A stretch of DNA of 64,000 bases from Pseudomonas syringae (GTDB lineage Bacteria; Pseudomonadota; Gammaproteobacteria; Pseudomonadales; Pseudomonadaceae). Positions 19,401-28,866 of the stretch are shown one piece after another. The DNA lies in NCBI RefSeq assembly GCF_023278085.1, contig NZ_CP066265.1, forward strand, positions 4,722,501 to 4,786,500, written 5' to 3'. The notes beneath the pieces were generated by a model that was not told the origin of the DNA, made no database searches, and saw only the letters and a program-made list of their open reading frames with translations. The first letter of the stretch is position 1, and every line of letters starts with the position of its first letter. The translations under genes were made by a program, and so were the position numbers.

Positions 19401-19858
19401 TGCGAAGCGGCGTGCGCAACGCCACGACACGCAAGTTTCTACGTCAGTTCCATAAGCTCAAGGCGTGGGAAGGCACTGCATTTCGCGCCACCTATGTATC
19501 CAGCGACGGAGTGGCGTGCCTAGAGCGCGAAGTGGGTGCGGTATTTACCGACAACGGCGTGCAGTCTGCGTCGGTGTCGCGAGCCAACGCCTCCAGGTGG
19601 AGCCAGGACGGGTTTGTGAGCCGCAACGCCAATGCCGAAAACCACCCGGTGTTCTTCATCTATGCGCCGGGGGTGCCCAAGAAAAACATGTTCACCGGCT
19701 TTCTTGGTGATCACGTAGCCATTCCACCGGGGACATACGTGCAACTGGGTGCGACCAAGCGGATCAACGGACAACTGTTCGCCTGGTTCGATGCGCCCGA
19801 GCAACTGGTCGACCAGACCTACGACCTCTACACCGGAGAACCTGAATGGTGGGTCTGA
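16430..19858 (+). CDS. Large dermonecrotic-toxin-like protein
   Basis: This single large gene encodes 1142 residues. The N-terminal region (about residues 20-600) resembles the dermonecrotic-toxin-like (DUF6543) proteins common in plant-associated pseudomonads, with features such as YRQKLADYW and LPGSDVYFDNHWRLDRL. Around residues 740-820 there are two hydrophobic stretches (FDLLAGIAILFLPDPIMLPV and AISYLAIALVGHLALAL) that could insert in a membrane. The last 130 residues resemble an ADP-ribosyltransferase fold: an Arg (residue 1019, AFRATYV), an S-x-S (1046-1048) and a GDHVAIPPGTYV strand where family members carry ExE. No signal peptide or hrp box was seen. The gene stands alone on a 3.4 kb transcript. 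Toxin activity is inferred. Confidence 0.65.
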   Translation: MNLPLTASPPLPDNPPASETYPPTFSQVTLELARDLLHRLIPELDVQTTSLSYRDSQAASDDGNLINAPLIPSLVEYFTGHLNWAHSDVQGLYPSPSSTSQTPAIPLLDGAATTLFYNQINQQLEPFYRQKLADYWSAATDGGDTRRSQFIAEQIECLKSECVVLIALEKMTTNHYSLLSQALRPCDTSLAANIADIQAHSVYSLSARTGEGPPVSLYGAFVIARRLRDEPVRIDEEEREDVLLFTPHEGLQAFASLKQLHETLVKRGSVLEYGQSLGTEQVNQIDSNASELHWQYTLMEGDFLSLLHAGLVVRQQSIFAQAVQLARAQRMDEICFEQSLTHLPGSDVYFDNHWRLDRLDADLIQSQMPEWWKTMTPSQHQEWLDQAQRFGESIVSIRQASKDNFDQPENDSRTYLTRYIDKQLDDMLKRSSIPTAAERITLSMTYRVGTEVQEITGAPVPPATSTLQVSLRQLAHDRAHRILVEDALVVRAVDDTGAVITRLEKSAIKALVEAIEDPQHLSDYLDLHLRTSAYAQQLKKLQKAMLEAQMKMALLELEQQAFAPLGREWIKAVLDSPAPQGRPTVNGEAIEVRFFSVNQFKMTNVMLIAPAGKFEKGPLVLCTLDASDGVVFRWFNSMYHLTTRFLEERPFQQYLIQQIPVSRRLETLNAMQYEKEAKHWRPPEVFTQLTLLPIPSRLLHPVVFVSQSKDIYEENHETKINHLINEAKRQMSQATGRGQSARGFDLLAGIAILFLPDPIMLPVSLGVGLYKTWSAFSKVDENDLEGAAEEFLSAISYLAIALVGHLALALKPAVSATKKPRRPHLIRRVGRDGQVQIGYLLSHSKAPRFANSKLIVTMDPKRFVAIEVEGQTCFLSRRANMFGHSRLYRVNPMDATQLVHEQEFALRSTSGTWKIVGKQIPRMSQTAIRNAQSRLASLTTHWPASLEEASSTERLAFETDYLALAKTSNAENFSEIVAYVEGGSMDINPLLRSGVRNATTRKFLRQFHKLKAWEGTAFRATYVSSDGVACLEREVGAVFTDNGVQSASVSRANASRWSQDGFVSRNANAENHPVFFIYAPGVPKKNMFTGFLGDHVAIPPGTYVQLGATKRINGQLFAWFDAPEQLVDQTYDLYTGEPEWWV

Positions 19859-19921
19859 AACCCGCAAGCGACTGATCAGGAAAGCCGGCGCACTCGGCTG
19901 GCTGTCCTGCCTGAACACCTT

Positions 19922-19979
19922 TGCACCAATGCAGCGCCCGGAATGCACCTTGTGCAGAACCGGGTTCCACCTTGGTGCA
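19922..19979 (+). promoter_or_regulatory. Candidate NtrC half-sites upstream of urtA
   Basis: TGCACC at 19922 and 19944 and GGTGCA at 19974 match halves of the NtrC consensus TGCACC-N5-GGTGCA. They lie about 50-110 bp upstream of the sigma-54 promoter at 20030, the usual enhancer distance. No full 17-bp site is present, so the call is tentative. Confidence 0.45.
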
Positions 19980-20029
19980 CACCCTCCTCGCCCCGCGACA
20001 CATTCGTTCCGTTTTGCGACGTGCGGGGC

Positions 20030-20046
20030 TTGGCCCAGACCTTGCT
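20030..20046 (+). promoter_or_regulatory. Sigma-54 promoter of urtA
   Basis: TTGGCCCAGACCTTGCT carries the -24 GG (20032-20033) and -12 GC (20044-20045) exactly 10 bp apart. It would start transcription near 20057, giving a leader of about 55 nt before the urtA ATG at 20113. It is nearly the same sequence as the promoter before ureE. Confidence 0.75.
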
Positions 20047-20112
20047 AAAGCTTGTAGCGGGCAACGTAATGCACCGCCGCAGAACCATCAAAACAATGAA
20101 GGGAGCCAGTCA

Positions 20113-21378
20113 ATGAAGCGTCGCAGCCTGATCAAAGCCTTTACCCTGTCCGCATCGATCGCCGCCATGGGGCTGACCTGGACCGTTCAGGCTGCCGAGA
20201 CCATCAAGGTCGGCATTCTGCATTCGTTGTCCGGAACCATGGCTATCTCCGAAACCTCGCTTAAAGACATGGCGTTGATGACCATTGACGAAATCAACGC
20301 CAAAGGCGGTGTCAACGGCAAGATGCTGGAACCCGTGGTTGTGGACCCGGCGTCCAACTGGCCGCTGTTCGCGGAAAAGGGCCGTCAGTTGCTGACGCAG
20401 GACAAGGTTGCCGTGGTATTCGGCTGCTGGACCTCGGTGTCGCGAAAATCCGTATTGCCGGTCTTTGAAGAGTTGAACGGCTTGCTGTTCTATCCGGTGC
20501 AGTACGAAGGCGAAGAGATGTCGCCCAACGTGTTCTATACCGGCGCAGCGCCTAACCAGCAGGCCATTCCTGCGGTCGAGTATGTGATGAGCGAAGACGG
20601 CGGCTCGGCCAAGCGCTTCTTCCTGCTGGGCACCGACTACGTTTACCCGCGGACCACCAACAAGATTCTGCGCGCGTTCCTGCACTCCAAAGGTGTGAAA
20701 GATACCGATATCGAAGAGGTCTACACCCCGTTCGGTCACTCCGATTATCAAACCATCGTCGCCAACATCAAGAAGTTCTCGGCGGGCGGCAAGACGGCTG
20801 TGATCTCGACCGTCAACGGCGACTCCAACGTGCCGTTCTATAAAGAGCTGGCCAACCAGGGCCTGAAAGCCACCGACGTTCCGGTAGTCGCCTTCTCGGT
20901 AGGCGAAGAAGAACTGCGCGGCATCGACACCAAACCGTTGGTGGGCCATCTGGCCGCCTGGAACTACTTCCAGTCGGTGGAAAATCCCGTCAACAAGAAG
21001 TTCGTCGCTGACTGGAAAGCCTACGCCAAACAGAAGAACCTGCCGGGCGCTGACAAAGCCGTCACCAACGATCCGATGGAAGCCACCTACGTCGGTATCC
21101 ACATGTGGGCACAGGCCGTCGAAAAAGCCAAATCCACCGACGTGAACAAGGTGCGTGAAGCCATGGCCGGGCAGACGTTCGCCGCCCCGTCCGGCTTCAC
21201 CCTGACCATGGACAAGACCAACCACCACCTGCACAAGCCAGTGATGATCGGCGAAATCCAGGACGACGGGCAGTTCAACGTCGTCTGGCAGACCAAAGAA
21301 CCGATCCGCGCCCAACCCTGGAGCCCGTACATCCCCGGCAACGACAAGAAGCCGGACACTCCGGTGAAGAGCAACTGA
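20113..21378 (+). CDS. urtA: Urea ABC transporter, substrate-binding protein
   Basis: UrtA is the periplasmic receptor of the high-affinity urea importer UrtABCDE. It is 421 residues from the ATG at 20113, with a GAAGGGA ribosome site 8 nt upstream. The export signal has twin arginines (MKRRSLIKAF) and ends near TVQAAE. The mature part follows the Leu/Ile/Val-binding fold, and family hallmarks include KVGILHSLSGTMAISE, VFGCWTSVSRKSVLPVFE and GLLFYPVQYEGEE, the last typical of urea/amide receptors. A sigma-54 promoter precedes it. A copy of the interspersed element separates it from urtB, which may lower downstream expression relative to the receptor. Confidence 0.96.
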   Translation: MKRRSLIKAFTLSASIAAMGLTWTVQAAETIKVGILHSLSGTMAISETSLKDMALMTIDEINAKGGVNGKMLEPVVVDPASNWPLFAEKGRQLLTQDKVAVVFGCWTSVSRKSVLPVFEELNGLLFYPVQYEGEEMSPNVFYTGAAPNQQAIPAVEYVMSEDGGSAKRFFLLGTDYVYPRTTNKILRAFLHSKGVKDTDIEEVYTPFGHSDYQTIVANIKKFSAGGKTAVISTVNGDSNVPFYKELANQGLKATDVPVVAFSVGEEELRGIDTKPLVGHLAAWNYFQSVENPVNKKFVADWKAYAKQKNLPGADKAVTNDPMEATYVGIHMWAQAVEKAKSTDVNKVREAMAGQTFAAPSGFTLTMDKTNHHLHKPVMIGEIQDDGQFNVVWQTKEPIRAQPWSPYIPGNDKKPDTPVKSN

Positions 21379-21400
21379 CGGATAACGTTGCCTGACGCCT

Positions 21401-21529
21401 GATCGTTCCCACGCTCCAGCGTGGGAATGCAGTTCTGGACGCTCCGCGTCCACCCCCGAAAATGCAGCTCGATGCAAATGTGACGCAGAGCGTCACGAAA
21501 GGCATTCCCACGCGGAGCGTGAGGAACGA
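21401..21529. repeat. Interspersed palindromic element, copy 2
   Basis: This nearly complete copy lies between urtA and urtB: it opens with CCCACGCTCCAGCGTGGG, followed by GGACGCTCCGCGTCC, GTGACGCAGAGCGTCAC and a closing CCCACGCGGAGCGTGAGG. Each part can fold by itself. Being inside an operon, its RNA form could stabilise the upstream urtA message or attenuate read-through. Confidence 0.8.
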
Positions 21530-21595
21530 GCAGTGTGAGGGCGGACAACCACGAGCGCCCTGTGGAACGCCATACTGAATCAAGGCCATATTGAT

Positions 21596-23185
21596 ATGCC
21601 TTCTTACCTCTACCGCTTCATCCTCGCGTTCAGCCTGCTGCTGCCCTTTGCAGCGCAGGCCAGCGATGCCGGTGATTTTGCCGCGGCCAGTTCTTCCCGA
21701 CAGGCCGAGCTGCTCGAGGCCTGGGCAGCCAGCCCGGTCCCTGAACGCATCGAACTGCTGGAAGCGTTGCGCGATGGCCGTGTTGCCGCTGACAGCAGCA
21801 AGCGCGCCTGGATCGAAAGCAACGAGAAATACGTGCCCGCGGATGCCGATGCACCCGCTGCTGCCGATGCCCCCACCCCCGACGAGCCGCGCAAACTGCG
21901 CCTGAACAATCGACTCCGTGGCCTGGTCGAAACCGCGCTGGCCAGCCATCAACTGCTGGCAGCCGATACCAGGCTACGTCTCGCGGCCGCCTTGCAACTG
22001 CAAAAAAGCGCCCGCCCTGCACAATTGGCTCTGCTGAGCCAACGAGTGGCCAGCGAAACCGATTCCAGCGTCAAAAGTGCACTGACACTGGCCTTGGCCA
22101 ACCTGCAGATGGTCGATTCCAGCCCCACGGTGCGCCTGGCGGCAGTACGCCTGCTTGGCGAAACCGGCGATCCGCTGGCCCGCACCCGACTTGAATCGCT
22201 GCTGGAGCCAGGCGTTGAAACCGACGCGTCGGTTCGCATCGCCGCTGAAACCAGTCTGGCGCAGGTCAACCGCAAGCTGATGATTGGCGAAATTCTCGGT
22301 CAGGCGTTCAGCGGCATGTCACTGGGTTCGATCCTGCTGCTGGCGGCACTGGGCCTGGCAATTACCTTCGGCCTGCTCGGCGTGATCAACATGGCCCACG
22401 GCGAAATGCTGATGCTGGGCGCGTATTCAACCTATGTAGTGCAACTGATGTTCCAGCGCTATGCGCCGGGCGCGATCGAGTACTACCCGTTGATCGCGCT
22501 GCCAGTGGCGTTTTTTGTCACCGCCGCTATCGGCATGGCCCTGGAGCGCACGGTGATTCGTCATTTGTACGGCCGCCCGCTGGAAACCCTGCTCGCCACC
22601 TGGGGCATCAGCCTGATGCTGATCCAGGCCGTGCGGCTGGCGTTCGGCGCGCAAAACGTCGAAGTCGCCAACCCGGAATGGCTGTCCGGCGGGATACAGG
22701 TGCTGCCCAACCTGGTGCTGCCTTACAACCGCATCGTAATCATCGCGTTCGCGCTGTTCGTGGTGGTACTGACCTGGCTGTTGCTGAACAAGACCCGTCT
22801 GGGCCTGAACGTGCGCGCAGTGACCCAGAACCGCAACATGGCGGCCTGCTGTGGCGTGCCGACCGGGCGCATCGACATGATGGCCTTCGGGCTGGGCTCG
22901 GGCATCGCAGGTCTGGGCGGCGTTGCGCTTAGTCAGATCGGCAACGTCGGCCCGGACCTTGGCCAGAGCTACATCATCGATTCATTCCTGGTGGTGGTGC
23001 TCGGCGGTGTCGGGCAACTGGCTGGCAGTGTCACCGCGGCCTTCGGCCTTGGCATTGCCAACAAGATTCTCGAACCGCAGATCGGCGCGGTACTGGGCAA
23101 GATCCTGATCCTCGCGCTGATCATTCTGTTTATCCAGAAACGTCCGCAAGGCCTCTTCGCATTGAAAGGACGGGTGATCGACTGA
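21596..23185 (+). CDS. urtB: Urea ABC transporter, permease UrtB
   Basis: This 529-residue inner-membrane permease forms the urea channel with UrtC. A signal-like N-terminus (LAFSLLLPFAAQA) is followed by about 200 residues of soluble, helix-repeat-like sequence (LRLAAALQLQ, SSPTVRLAAVRLLGETGD). The LivH-type permease domain runs from about residue 230 (QAFSGMSLGSILLLAALGLAITFGLLGVINMAHGEMLMLGAY). The extra N-terminal domain is usual in proteobacterial UrtB. The stop overlaps the urtC start as TGATG. Confidence 0.95.
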   Translation: MPSYLYRFILAFSLLLPFAAQASDAGDFAAASSSRQAELLEAWAASPVPERIELLEALRDGRVAADSSKRAWIESNEKYVPADADAPAAADAPTPDEPRKLRLNNRLRGLVETALASHQLLAADTRLRLAAALQLQKSARPAQLALLSQRVASETDSSVKSALTLALANLQMVDSSPTVRLAAVRLLGETGDPLARTRLESLLEPGVETDASVRIAAETSLAQVNRKLMIGEILGQAFSGMSLGSILLLAALGLAITFGLLGVINMAHGEMLMLGAYSTYVVQLMFQRYAPGAIEYYPLIALPVAFFVTAAIGMALERTVIRHLYGRPLETLLATWGISLMLIQAVRLAFGAQNVEVANPEWLSGGIQVLPNLVLPYNRIVIIAFALFVVVLTWLLLNKTRLGLNVRAVTQNRNMAACCGVPTGRIDMMAFGLGSGIAGLGGVALSQIGNVGPDLGQSYIIDSFLVVVLGGVGQLAGSVTAAFGLGIANKILEPQIGAVLGKILILALIILFIQKRPQGLFALKGRVID

Positions 23186-24264
23186 TGAGCCAGCCATTGA
23201 TGGTAACTGCCGCACAAAAAGTCGGCCCCAAAGGCACGCTGACGGTGGGCATTCTGATCCTCGCCGTGCTGCTGGCACTGCCGCTGCTGTCGCTCTTGCC
23301 TGCCGACAACAGCTTTCAGGTGTCGGCCTACACCCTGACGCTGGTGGGCAAGATTCTCTGCTACGCCATCGTCGCCCTCGCGCTGGATCTGGTCTGGGGC
23401 TACGCCGGGCTTTTATCGCTGGGGCACGGCCTGTTCTTCGCGCTGGGTGGTTATGCGATGGGTATGTACCTGATGCGTCAGGCCGCAGGCGACGGCTTGC
23501 CGGCATTCATGACCTTCCTGTCGTGGACCGAACTGCCGTGGTACTGGGCGGGCACCGATAATTTTCTCTGGGCGCTGTGCCTGGTGGTGCTGGCGCCGGG
23601 GTTGCTGGCGCTGGTGTTCGGCTTTTTCGCCTTCCGCTCACGTATCAAGGGCGTGTATTTCTCGATCATGACCCAGGCTCTGACCTTTGCCGGCATGCTG
23701 CTGTTTTTCCGCAACGAAACCGGTTTTGGCGGCAACAACGGCTTCACCAACTTCCGCAGCATTCTGGGCTTCAGCATCAGCTCGCAAGGCACCCGTGCCG
23801 TGCTGTTTCTGGCCACTGTCGTGTTGCTGGTCGCCAGCCTGTACATCGGCTGGAAGCTGGCGCAGAGCAAGTTCGGCCGGGTTCTGACGGCGCTGCGTGA
23901 TGCCGAAAACCGACTGATGTTCTGCGGCTACGATCCACGCGGCTTCAAACTGTTCGTCTGGGTGTTGAGCGCCGTCATGTGCGGCCTGGCCGGGGCCTTG
24001 TATGTGCCGCAGGTGGGCATCATCAACCCCAGCGAAATGTCGCCGACCAACTCCATCGAAGCGGCTGTCTGGGTCGCTTTGGGCGGTCGCGGCACACTGA
24101 TCGGCCCGCTGCTGGGCGCGGGTCTGGTGAATGGCATGAAAAGCTGGTTCACCGTGGCTTTCCCGGAATACTGGCTGTTCTTTCTCGGCGCGCTGTTCAT
24201 CATCGTCACGCTGTACCTGCCCAAGGGTGTGATCGGCCTGCTGAAGAAAAGGAGCGAGCAATGA
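23185..24264 (+). CDS. urtC: Urea ABC transporter, permease UrtC
   Basis: This is the second membrane subunit, 359 residues, of the LivM type with about ten hydrophobic helices. Typical landmarks are ALALDLVWGYAGLLSLGHGLFFALGGYAMG, the loop FGGNNGFTNF, ALRDAENRLMFCGYDP (the coupling helix that meets the ATPases) and the C-terminal LGGRGTLIGPLLGA. It overlaps urtB upstream and urtD downstream (ATGA), so the three are translated together. Confidence 0.95.
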   Translation: MSQPLMVTAAQKVGPKGTLTVGILILAVLLALPLLSLLPADNSFQVSAYTLTLVGKILCYAIVALALDLVWGYAGLLSLGHGLFFALGGYAMGMYLMRQAAGDGLPAFMTFLSWTELPWYWAGTDNFLWALCLVVLAPGLLALVFGFFAFRSRIKGVYFSIMTQALTFAGMLLFFRNETGFGGNNGFTNFRSILGFSISSQGTRAVLFLATVVLLVASLYIGWKLAQSKFGRVLTALRDAENRLMFCGYDPRGFKLFVWVLSAVMCGLAGALYVPQVGIINPSEMSPTNSIEAAVWVALGGRGTLIGPLLGAGLVNGMKSWFTVAFPEYWLFFLGALFIIVTLYLPKGVIGLLKKRSEQ

Positions 24265-25121
24265 AAACCACTCCGACCCCGTCCTGCATGCTCGAACCGG
24301 TGCTGGCCCCCAACTCCGACGCCGGCACCAGCCGCGACGCCGTAGGCTTCGGCAAAAGCGCCGGCAAAGGCCTGAATACGCGCCACGGCACGATCCTCAC
24401 GCTGGAAGACATCAGCGTCAGCTTCGACGGTTTCAAGGCGTTGAATGACCTGAATCTGTACATCGGCGTGGGTGAACTGCGCTGCATCATCGGCCCCAAT
24501 GGCGCAGGCAAGACCACGCTGATGGACGTCATCACCGGCAAGACCCGCCCCAGCCACGGCAAAGCGTGGTTCGGTGAAACGCTGGACCTGACGCAGATGA
24601 GCGAGGTGCAGATTGCCCAGTCCGGCATTGGCCGCAAATTTCAGAAACCCACGGTATTCGAAGCCCTGAGCGTGTTCGAAAACCTGGAACTGGCGCAGAA
24701 GACCGACAAATCGGTGTGGGCCAGCCTGCGCGCGCGCCTCAGCGGCGAACAGCAGGACCGGATCAACGAAGTGCTGGACACCATTCGCCTGACCTCCTCG
24801 ATGCATCGCCCGGCAGGCTTGCTGTCCCACGGCCAGAAGCAGTTTCTGGAAATCGGCATGTTGCTGGTCCAGGACCCGCAACTCTTGCTGCTCGACGAAC
24901 CGGTGGCTGGCATGACCGACGCCGAAACCGAGTTCACCGCCGAACTGTTCAAGGGCCTCGCAGGCAAGCACTCGCTGATGGTGGTGGAACACGACATGGG
25001 CTTCGTCGGCTCGATTGCCGATCACGTCACCGTGCTGCATCAGGGCAGCGTACTGGCCGAAGGCTCACTGAACGACGTACAGGCCGACGAACGCGTGATT
25101 GAAGTGTATTTAGGGCGCTAG
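24261..25121 (+). CDS. urtD: Urea ABC transporter, ATPase UrtD
   Basis: This LivG-type ATPase subunit is 286 residues from the ATG at 24261 (AGGAGCG upstream). About 45 N-terminal residues precede the ABC domain. Walker A is GPNGAGKTT, the signature is LSHGQKQFLEIGM, and Walker B is LLLLDEPVAGM followed by an H-loop VVEHDMGF. The signature SHGQK replaces the common SGGQ, as usual in UrtD. The product energises urea import with UrtE on the inside of the membrane. Confidence 0.95.
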   Translation: MKTTPTPSCMLEPVLAPNSDAGTSRDAVGFGKSAGKGLNTRHGTILTLEDISVSFDGFKALNDLNLYIGVGELRCIIGPNGAGKTTLMDVITGKTRPSHGKAWFGETLDLTQMSEVQIAQSGIGRKFQKPTVFEALSVFENLELAQKTDKSVWASLRARLSGEQQDRINEVLDTIRLTSSMHRPAGLLSHGQKQFLEIGMLLVQDPQLLLLDEPVAGMTDAETEFTAELFKGLAGKHSLMVVEHDMGFVGSIADHVTVLHQGSVLAEGSLNDVQADERVIEVYLGR

Positions 25122-25126
25122 CGCCC

Positions 25127-25215
25127 AGCTGCAAGCTTTTAGCTGCAAGCGGCAAGCTAGAAGCAAAGGCAGCATGCTGCTCTTTCTTGCCGCTTGAAAC
25201 GTGTAGCTTGCAGCT
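25127..25215. repeat. GCTTGCAGCT-type inverted element between urtD and urtE
   Basis: Two copies of AGCTGCAAGC (25127 and 25141) face AGCTTGCAGCT (25205-25215), with inner arms GCGGCAAG and CTTGCCGC. The whole can fold into one long hairpin of about 90 nt inside the operon. A related sequence flanks the ureB-ureC spacer. Confidence 0.75.
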
Positions 25216-25231
25216 CAAAAAAGGACCCACC

Positions 25232-25930
25232 ATGCTCCAGGTCGAAAAGCTCCACCAATATTACGGCGGCAGCCATATTCTTCGCGGTCTGTCGTTTGAG
25301 GTGAAGGTCGGTGAAGTCACCTGCCTGCTGGGCCGCAATGGCGTCGGTAAAACCACGCTGCTGCGCGTCCTGATGGGCCTGCTGCCTTCGAAGGAAGGCG
25401 CGGTGCATTGGGAAGGCAAGGCCATCACCGGTTTCAAGACACATCAGCGCGTACACGCCGGTATTGCTTACGTGCCACAGGGCCGAGAGATCTTCGGTCG
25501 GCTGACGGTCGAGGAAAATCTGCTGATGGGCCTGTCACGCTTTCCCGGCTCTGAAGCCAAGGAAGTGCCCGCCTTCATCTACGAGCTGTTTCCGGTGCTG
25601 CTGCAGATGAAGCATCGCCGTGGCGGAGACCTGTCCGGTGGTCAGCAGCAGCAACTGGCGATTGGCAGGGCGCTGGCGAGTCGCCCGCGCCTGCTGATCC
25701 TCGATGAGCCCACCGAAGGCATCCAGCCGTCGGTGATAAAAGAGATCGGCGCGGTGATCAAAAAGCTGGCCGAGCGCGGCGACATGGCGATTTTGCTGGT
25801 CGAGCAGTTCTACGATTTTGCGGCGGAACTGGCTGATCAGTATCTGGTGATGTCGCGCGGCGAGATCGTTCAGCAAGGCCGCGGCGAAAACATGGAGGCC
25901 GACGGGGTGCGCGGCCTGGTCACCATTTGA
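25232..25930 (+). CDS. urtE: Urea ABC transporter, ATPase UrtE
   Basis: This LivF-type ATPase subunit has 232 residues. The start at the ATG at 25232 (AAAAAAGGA upstream) is chosen over upstream in-frame codons that fall in the repeat. Walker A is GRNGVGKTT, the signature LSGGQQQQLAIGR, Walker B LLILDEPTEGIQP and the H-loop LVEQFYDF. It completes the transporter, and ureD begins 48 bp later on the same strand, so import and hydrolysis genes may share a transcript. Confidence 0.95.
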   Translation: MLQVEKLHQYYGGSHILRGLSFEVKVGEVTCLLGRNGVGKTTLLRVLMGLLPSKEGAVHWEGKAITGFKTHQRVHAGIAYVPQGREIFGRLTVEENLLMGLSRFPGSEAKEVPAFIYELFPVLLQMKHRRGGDLSGGQQQQLAIGRALASRPRLLILDEPTEGIQPSVIKEIGAVIKKLAERGDMAILLVEQFYDFAAELADQYLVMSRGEIVQQGRGENMEADGVRGLVTI

Positions 25931-25978
25931 TGCGCCAATCCGTTATCGTGCAGCACTCGACCAACCAGTGAAGATGCC

Positions 25979-26824
25979 ATGAACCTGCCTGCCCACACCG
26001 CCCTGTTCACGCCCAGCTGGCATGCCGAGCTGGAGCTGGGTTATGGCCGTTTTGACGACTGCACGCGCCCGACACAACGCCGCCACAAAGGGCCCCTTCG
26101 GGTACAGAAACATCTGTACGCCGAAGGACCCGAGGTGTGCCAGCACATCATCGTTCATCCACCGGGCGGCATCGCCGGTGGCGACCGGCTGGATATTTCA
26201 GTCAACGTCGGCGCAGCGGCCTGGGCACAACTGACCAGCCCCGGCGCAGCCAAATGGTATCGCGCCGCCAGCCCGGCATTTCAGCAACTGGAGCTGCATG
26301 TCCAGCCCGGCGCGACGCTGGAATGGCTCCCGCAGGAAACCATCGTGTTCAGCAACGCTCAGGCAGAACTGACCACGCGCATCGAACTGCATGGTGATGC
26401 CCGGTTATGCTACTGGGATGTCGTGGCGCTGGGCCGTCCCGCCAGTGGTGAGCGTTTCGAGGACGGGCATTTTCAGTCGCATCTGGACATCCGTCGCGAC
26501 GGCGCATTGCTCTGGCACGAGCGGCAACGCATTATCGGCGCTGACGGGCTGCTGGATTCGCCCATCGGGCTGGATGGCAAAACGGTGTTCGCCACCCTGC
26601 TGCTGACCGGTGAGGCGCCCAGCGACCTGCTTGAAGATTGCCGCTCACTGTCGATGCCTAATCCGGTCCGCGGTAATCTGACTCAGTTGCCGGGATTAAT
26701 CGTCGCGCGCTGTCTGGCTGATGAAGCCTTGCACGCCAGGGCCTGGCTGATAGAAATCTGGAAACGCCTGCGCCCTGCCCTGCTGGGACGCGAAGCGATA
26801 ACGCCGAGAATCTGGAATACCTGA
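25979..26824 (+). CDS. ureD: Urease accessory protein UreD
   Basis: UreD (UreH) forms the UreD-UreF-UreG complex that loads nickel into apo-urease. At 281 residues it has the expected length. Family features are the early [21 protein letters not shown], then [14 protein letters not shown] and the central [13 protein letters not shown], followed by [14 protein letters not shown]. Its partners UreEFG are encoded about 16 kb away at 42351-44161. It starts the ureD-ureA-GNAT-GNAT-ureB-ureC run. Confidence 0.95.
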   Translation: MNLPAHTALFTPSWHAELELGYGRFDDCTRPTQRRHKGPLRVQKHLYAEGPEVCQHIIVHPPGGIAGGDRLDISVNVGAAAWAQLTSPGAAKWYRAASPAFQQLELHVQPGATLEWLPQETIVFSNAQAELTTRIELHGDARLCYWDVVALGRPASGERFEDGHFQSHLDIRRDGALLWHERQRIIGADGLLDSPIGLDGKTVFATLLLTGEAPSDLLEDCRSLSMPNPVRGNLTQLPGLIVARCLADEALHARAWLIEIWKRLRPALLGREAITPRIWNT

Positions 26825-26909
26825 GGGTTGGGCCCGATGCATCCAGGGCGGCATTTCTGGCCGGAGCACGGGAACGATCAACGACCGAATCTGAAGAAGC
26901 GAATACCTC

Positions 26910-27212
26910 ATGGACCTGACGCCACGCGAAAAAGACAAGATGCTGATTTTCACCGCCGGACTGGTCGCCGAACGGCGTCTGGCACGCGGTGTGAAGCTCA
27001 ATTATCCGGAAGCCATGGCCTATATCTCGGCGGCGTTGCTGGAAGGCGCGCGTGACGGGCAGACCGTCGCTGATCTGATGCACTACGGCACCACCCTGCT
27101 GAGCCGCGATCAGGTCATGGAAGGTATTCCGGAAATGATCCCGGAGATCCAGGTGGAGGCCACCTTCCCGGACGGCACCAAACTGGTCACCGTACACCAG
27201 CCGATTGCTTGA
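26910..27212 (+). CDS. ureA: Urease gamma subunit
   Basis: This is the smallest structural subunit of urease, 100 residues, the usual size. The sequence is family-typical: [44 protein letters not shown], and the C-terminal VPEM-like stretch [23 protein letters not shown]. It packs against UreB and UreC in the cytoplasmic (UreABC)3 enzyme. It is separated from ureB by two acetyltransferase genes, an arrangement known from other pseudomonads. Confidence 0.97.
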   Translation: MDLTPREKDKMLIFTAGLVAERRLARGVKLNYPEAMAYISAALLEGARDGQTVADLMHYGTTLLSRDQVMEGIPEMIPEIQVEATFPDGTKLVTVHQPIA

Positions 27213-27222
27213 GGGAGTGATC

Positions 27223-28611
<1,389 letters not shown>

Positions 28612-28618
28612 CAGCGCA

Positions 28619-28846
28619 GCTGCAAGCGAAACGCATATTGAATATCGTTCCTACGCTCCGCGTGGGAATGCTGTTCGTGACGCTCTGCGTCGCATCGGAG
28701 CCGGGCAGAAAAGCCTGCGCCTCGATTACACCCACCATCGCGCAAGACTGAAGATTTGTGACGCGGAGCGTCACGGGATGCATGCCAACGCGGAGCATTG
28801 GCACGATAGTCAAAAACTTACAGCTTGCGGCTTGTAGCTTGCAGCT
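28619..28846. repeat. Nested repeats in the ureB-ureC spacer
   Basis: AGCTGCAAGC (near 28619) and GCTTGCAGCT (near 28837) are the outer arms of the same element seen between urtD and urtE. Between them, from about 28644 to 28810, lies a copy of the interspersed palindromic element (GACGCTCTGCGTC, GTGACGCGGAGCGTCAC). The nesting suggests that one element inserted within the other. Confidence 0.7.
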
Positions 28847-28866
28847 CTGAATCCGAGACCCGAAAG

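Noticed and set aside
20110..21477. Long antisense frame opposite urtA (455 codons)
   Set aside because: A GC-rich shadow of a well-conserved gene; no ribosome site and no recognisable protein. The same applies to long frames opposite livG (48517-49578) and urtC-urtD (23928-25040).
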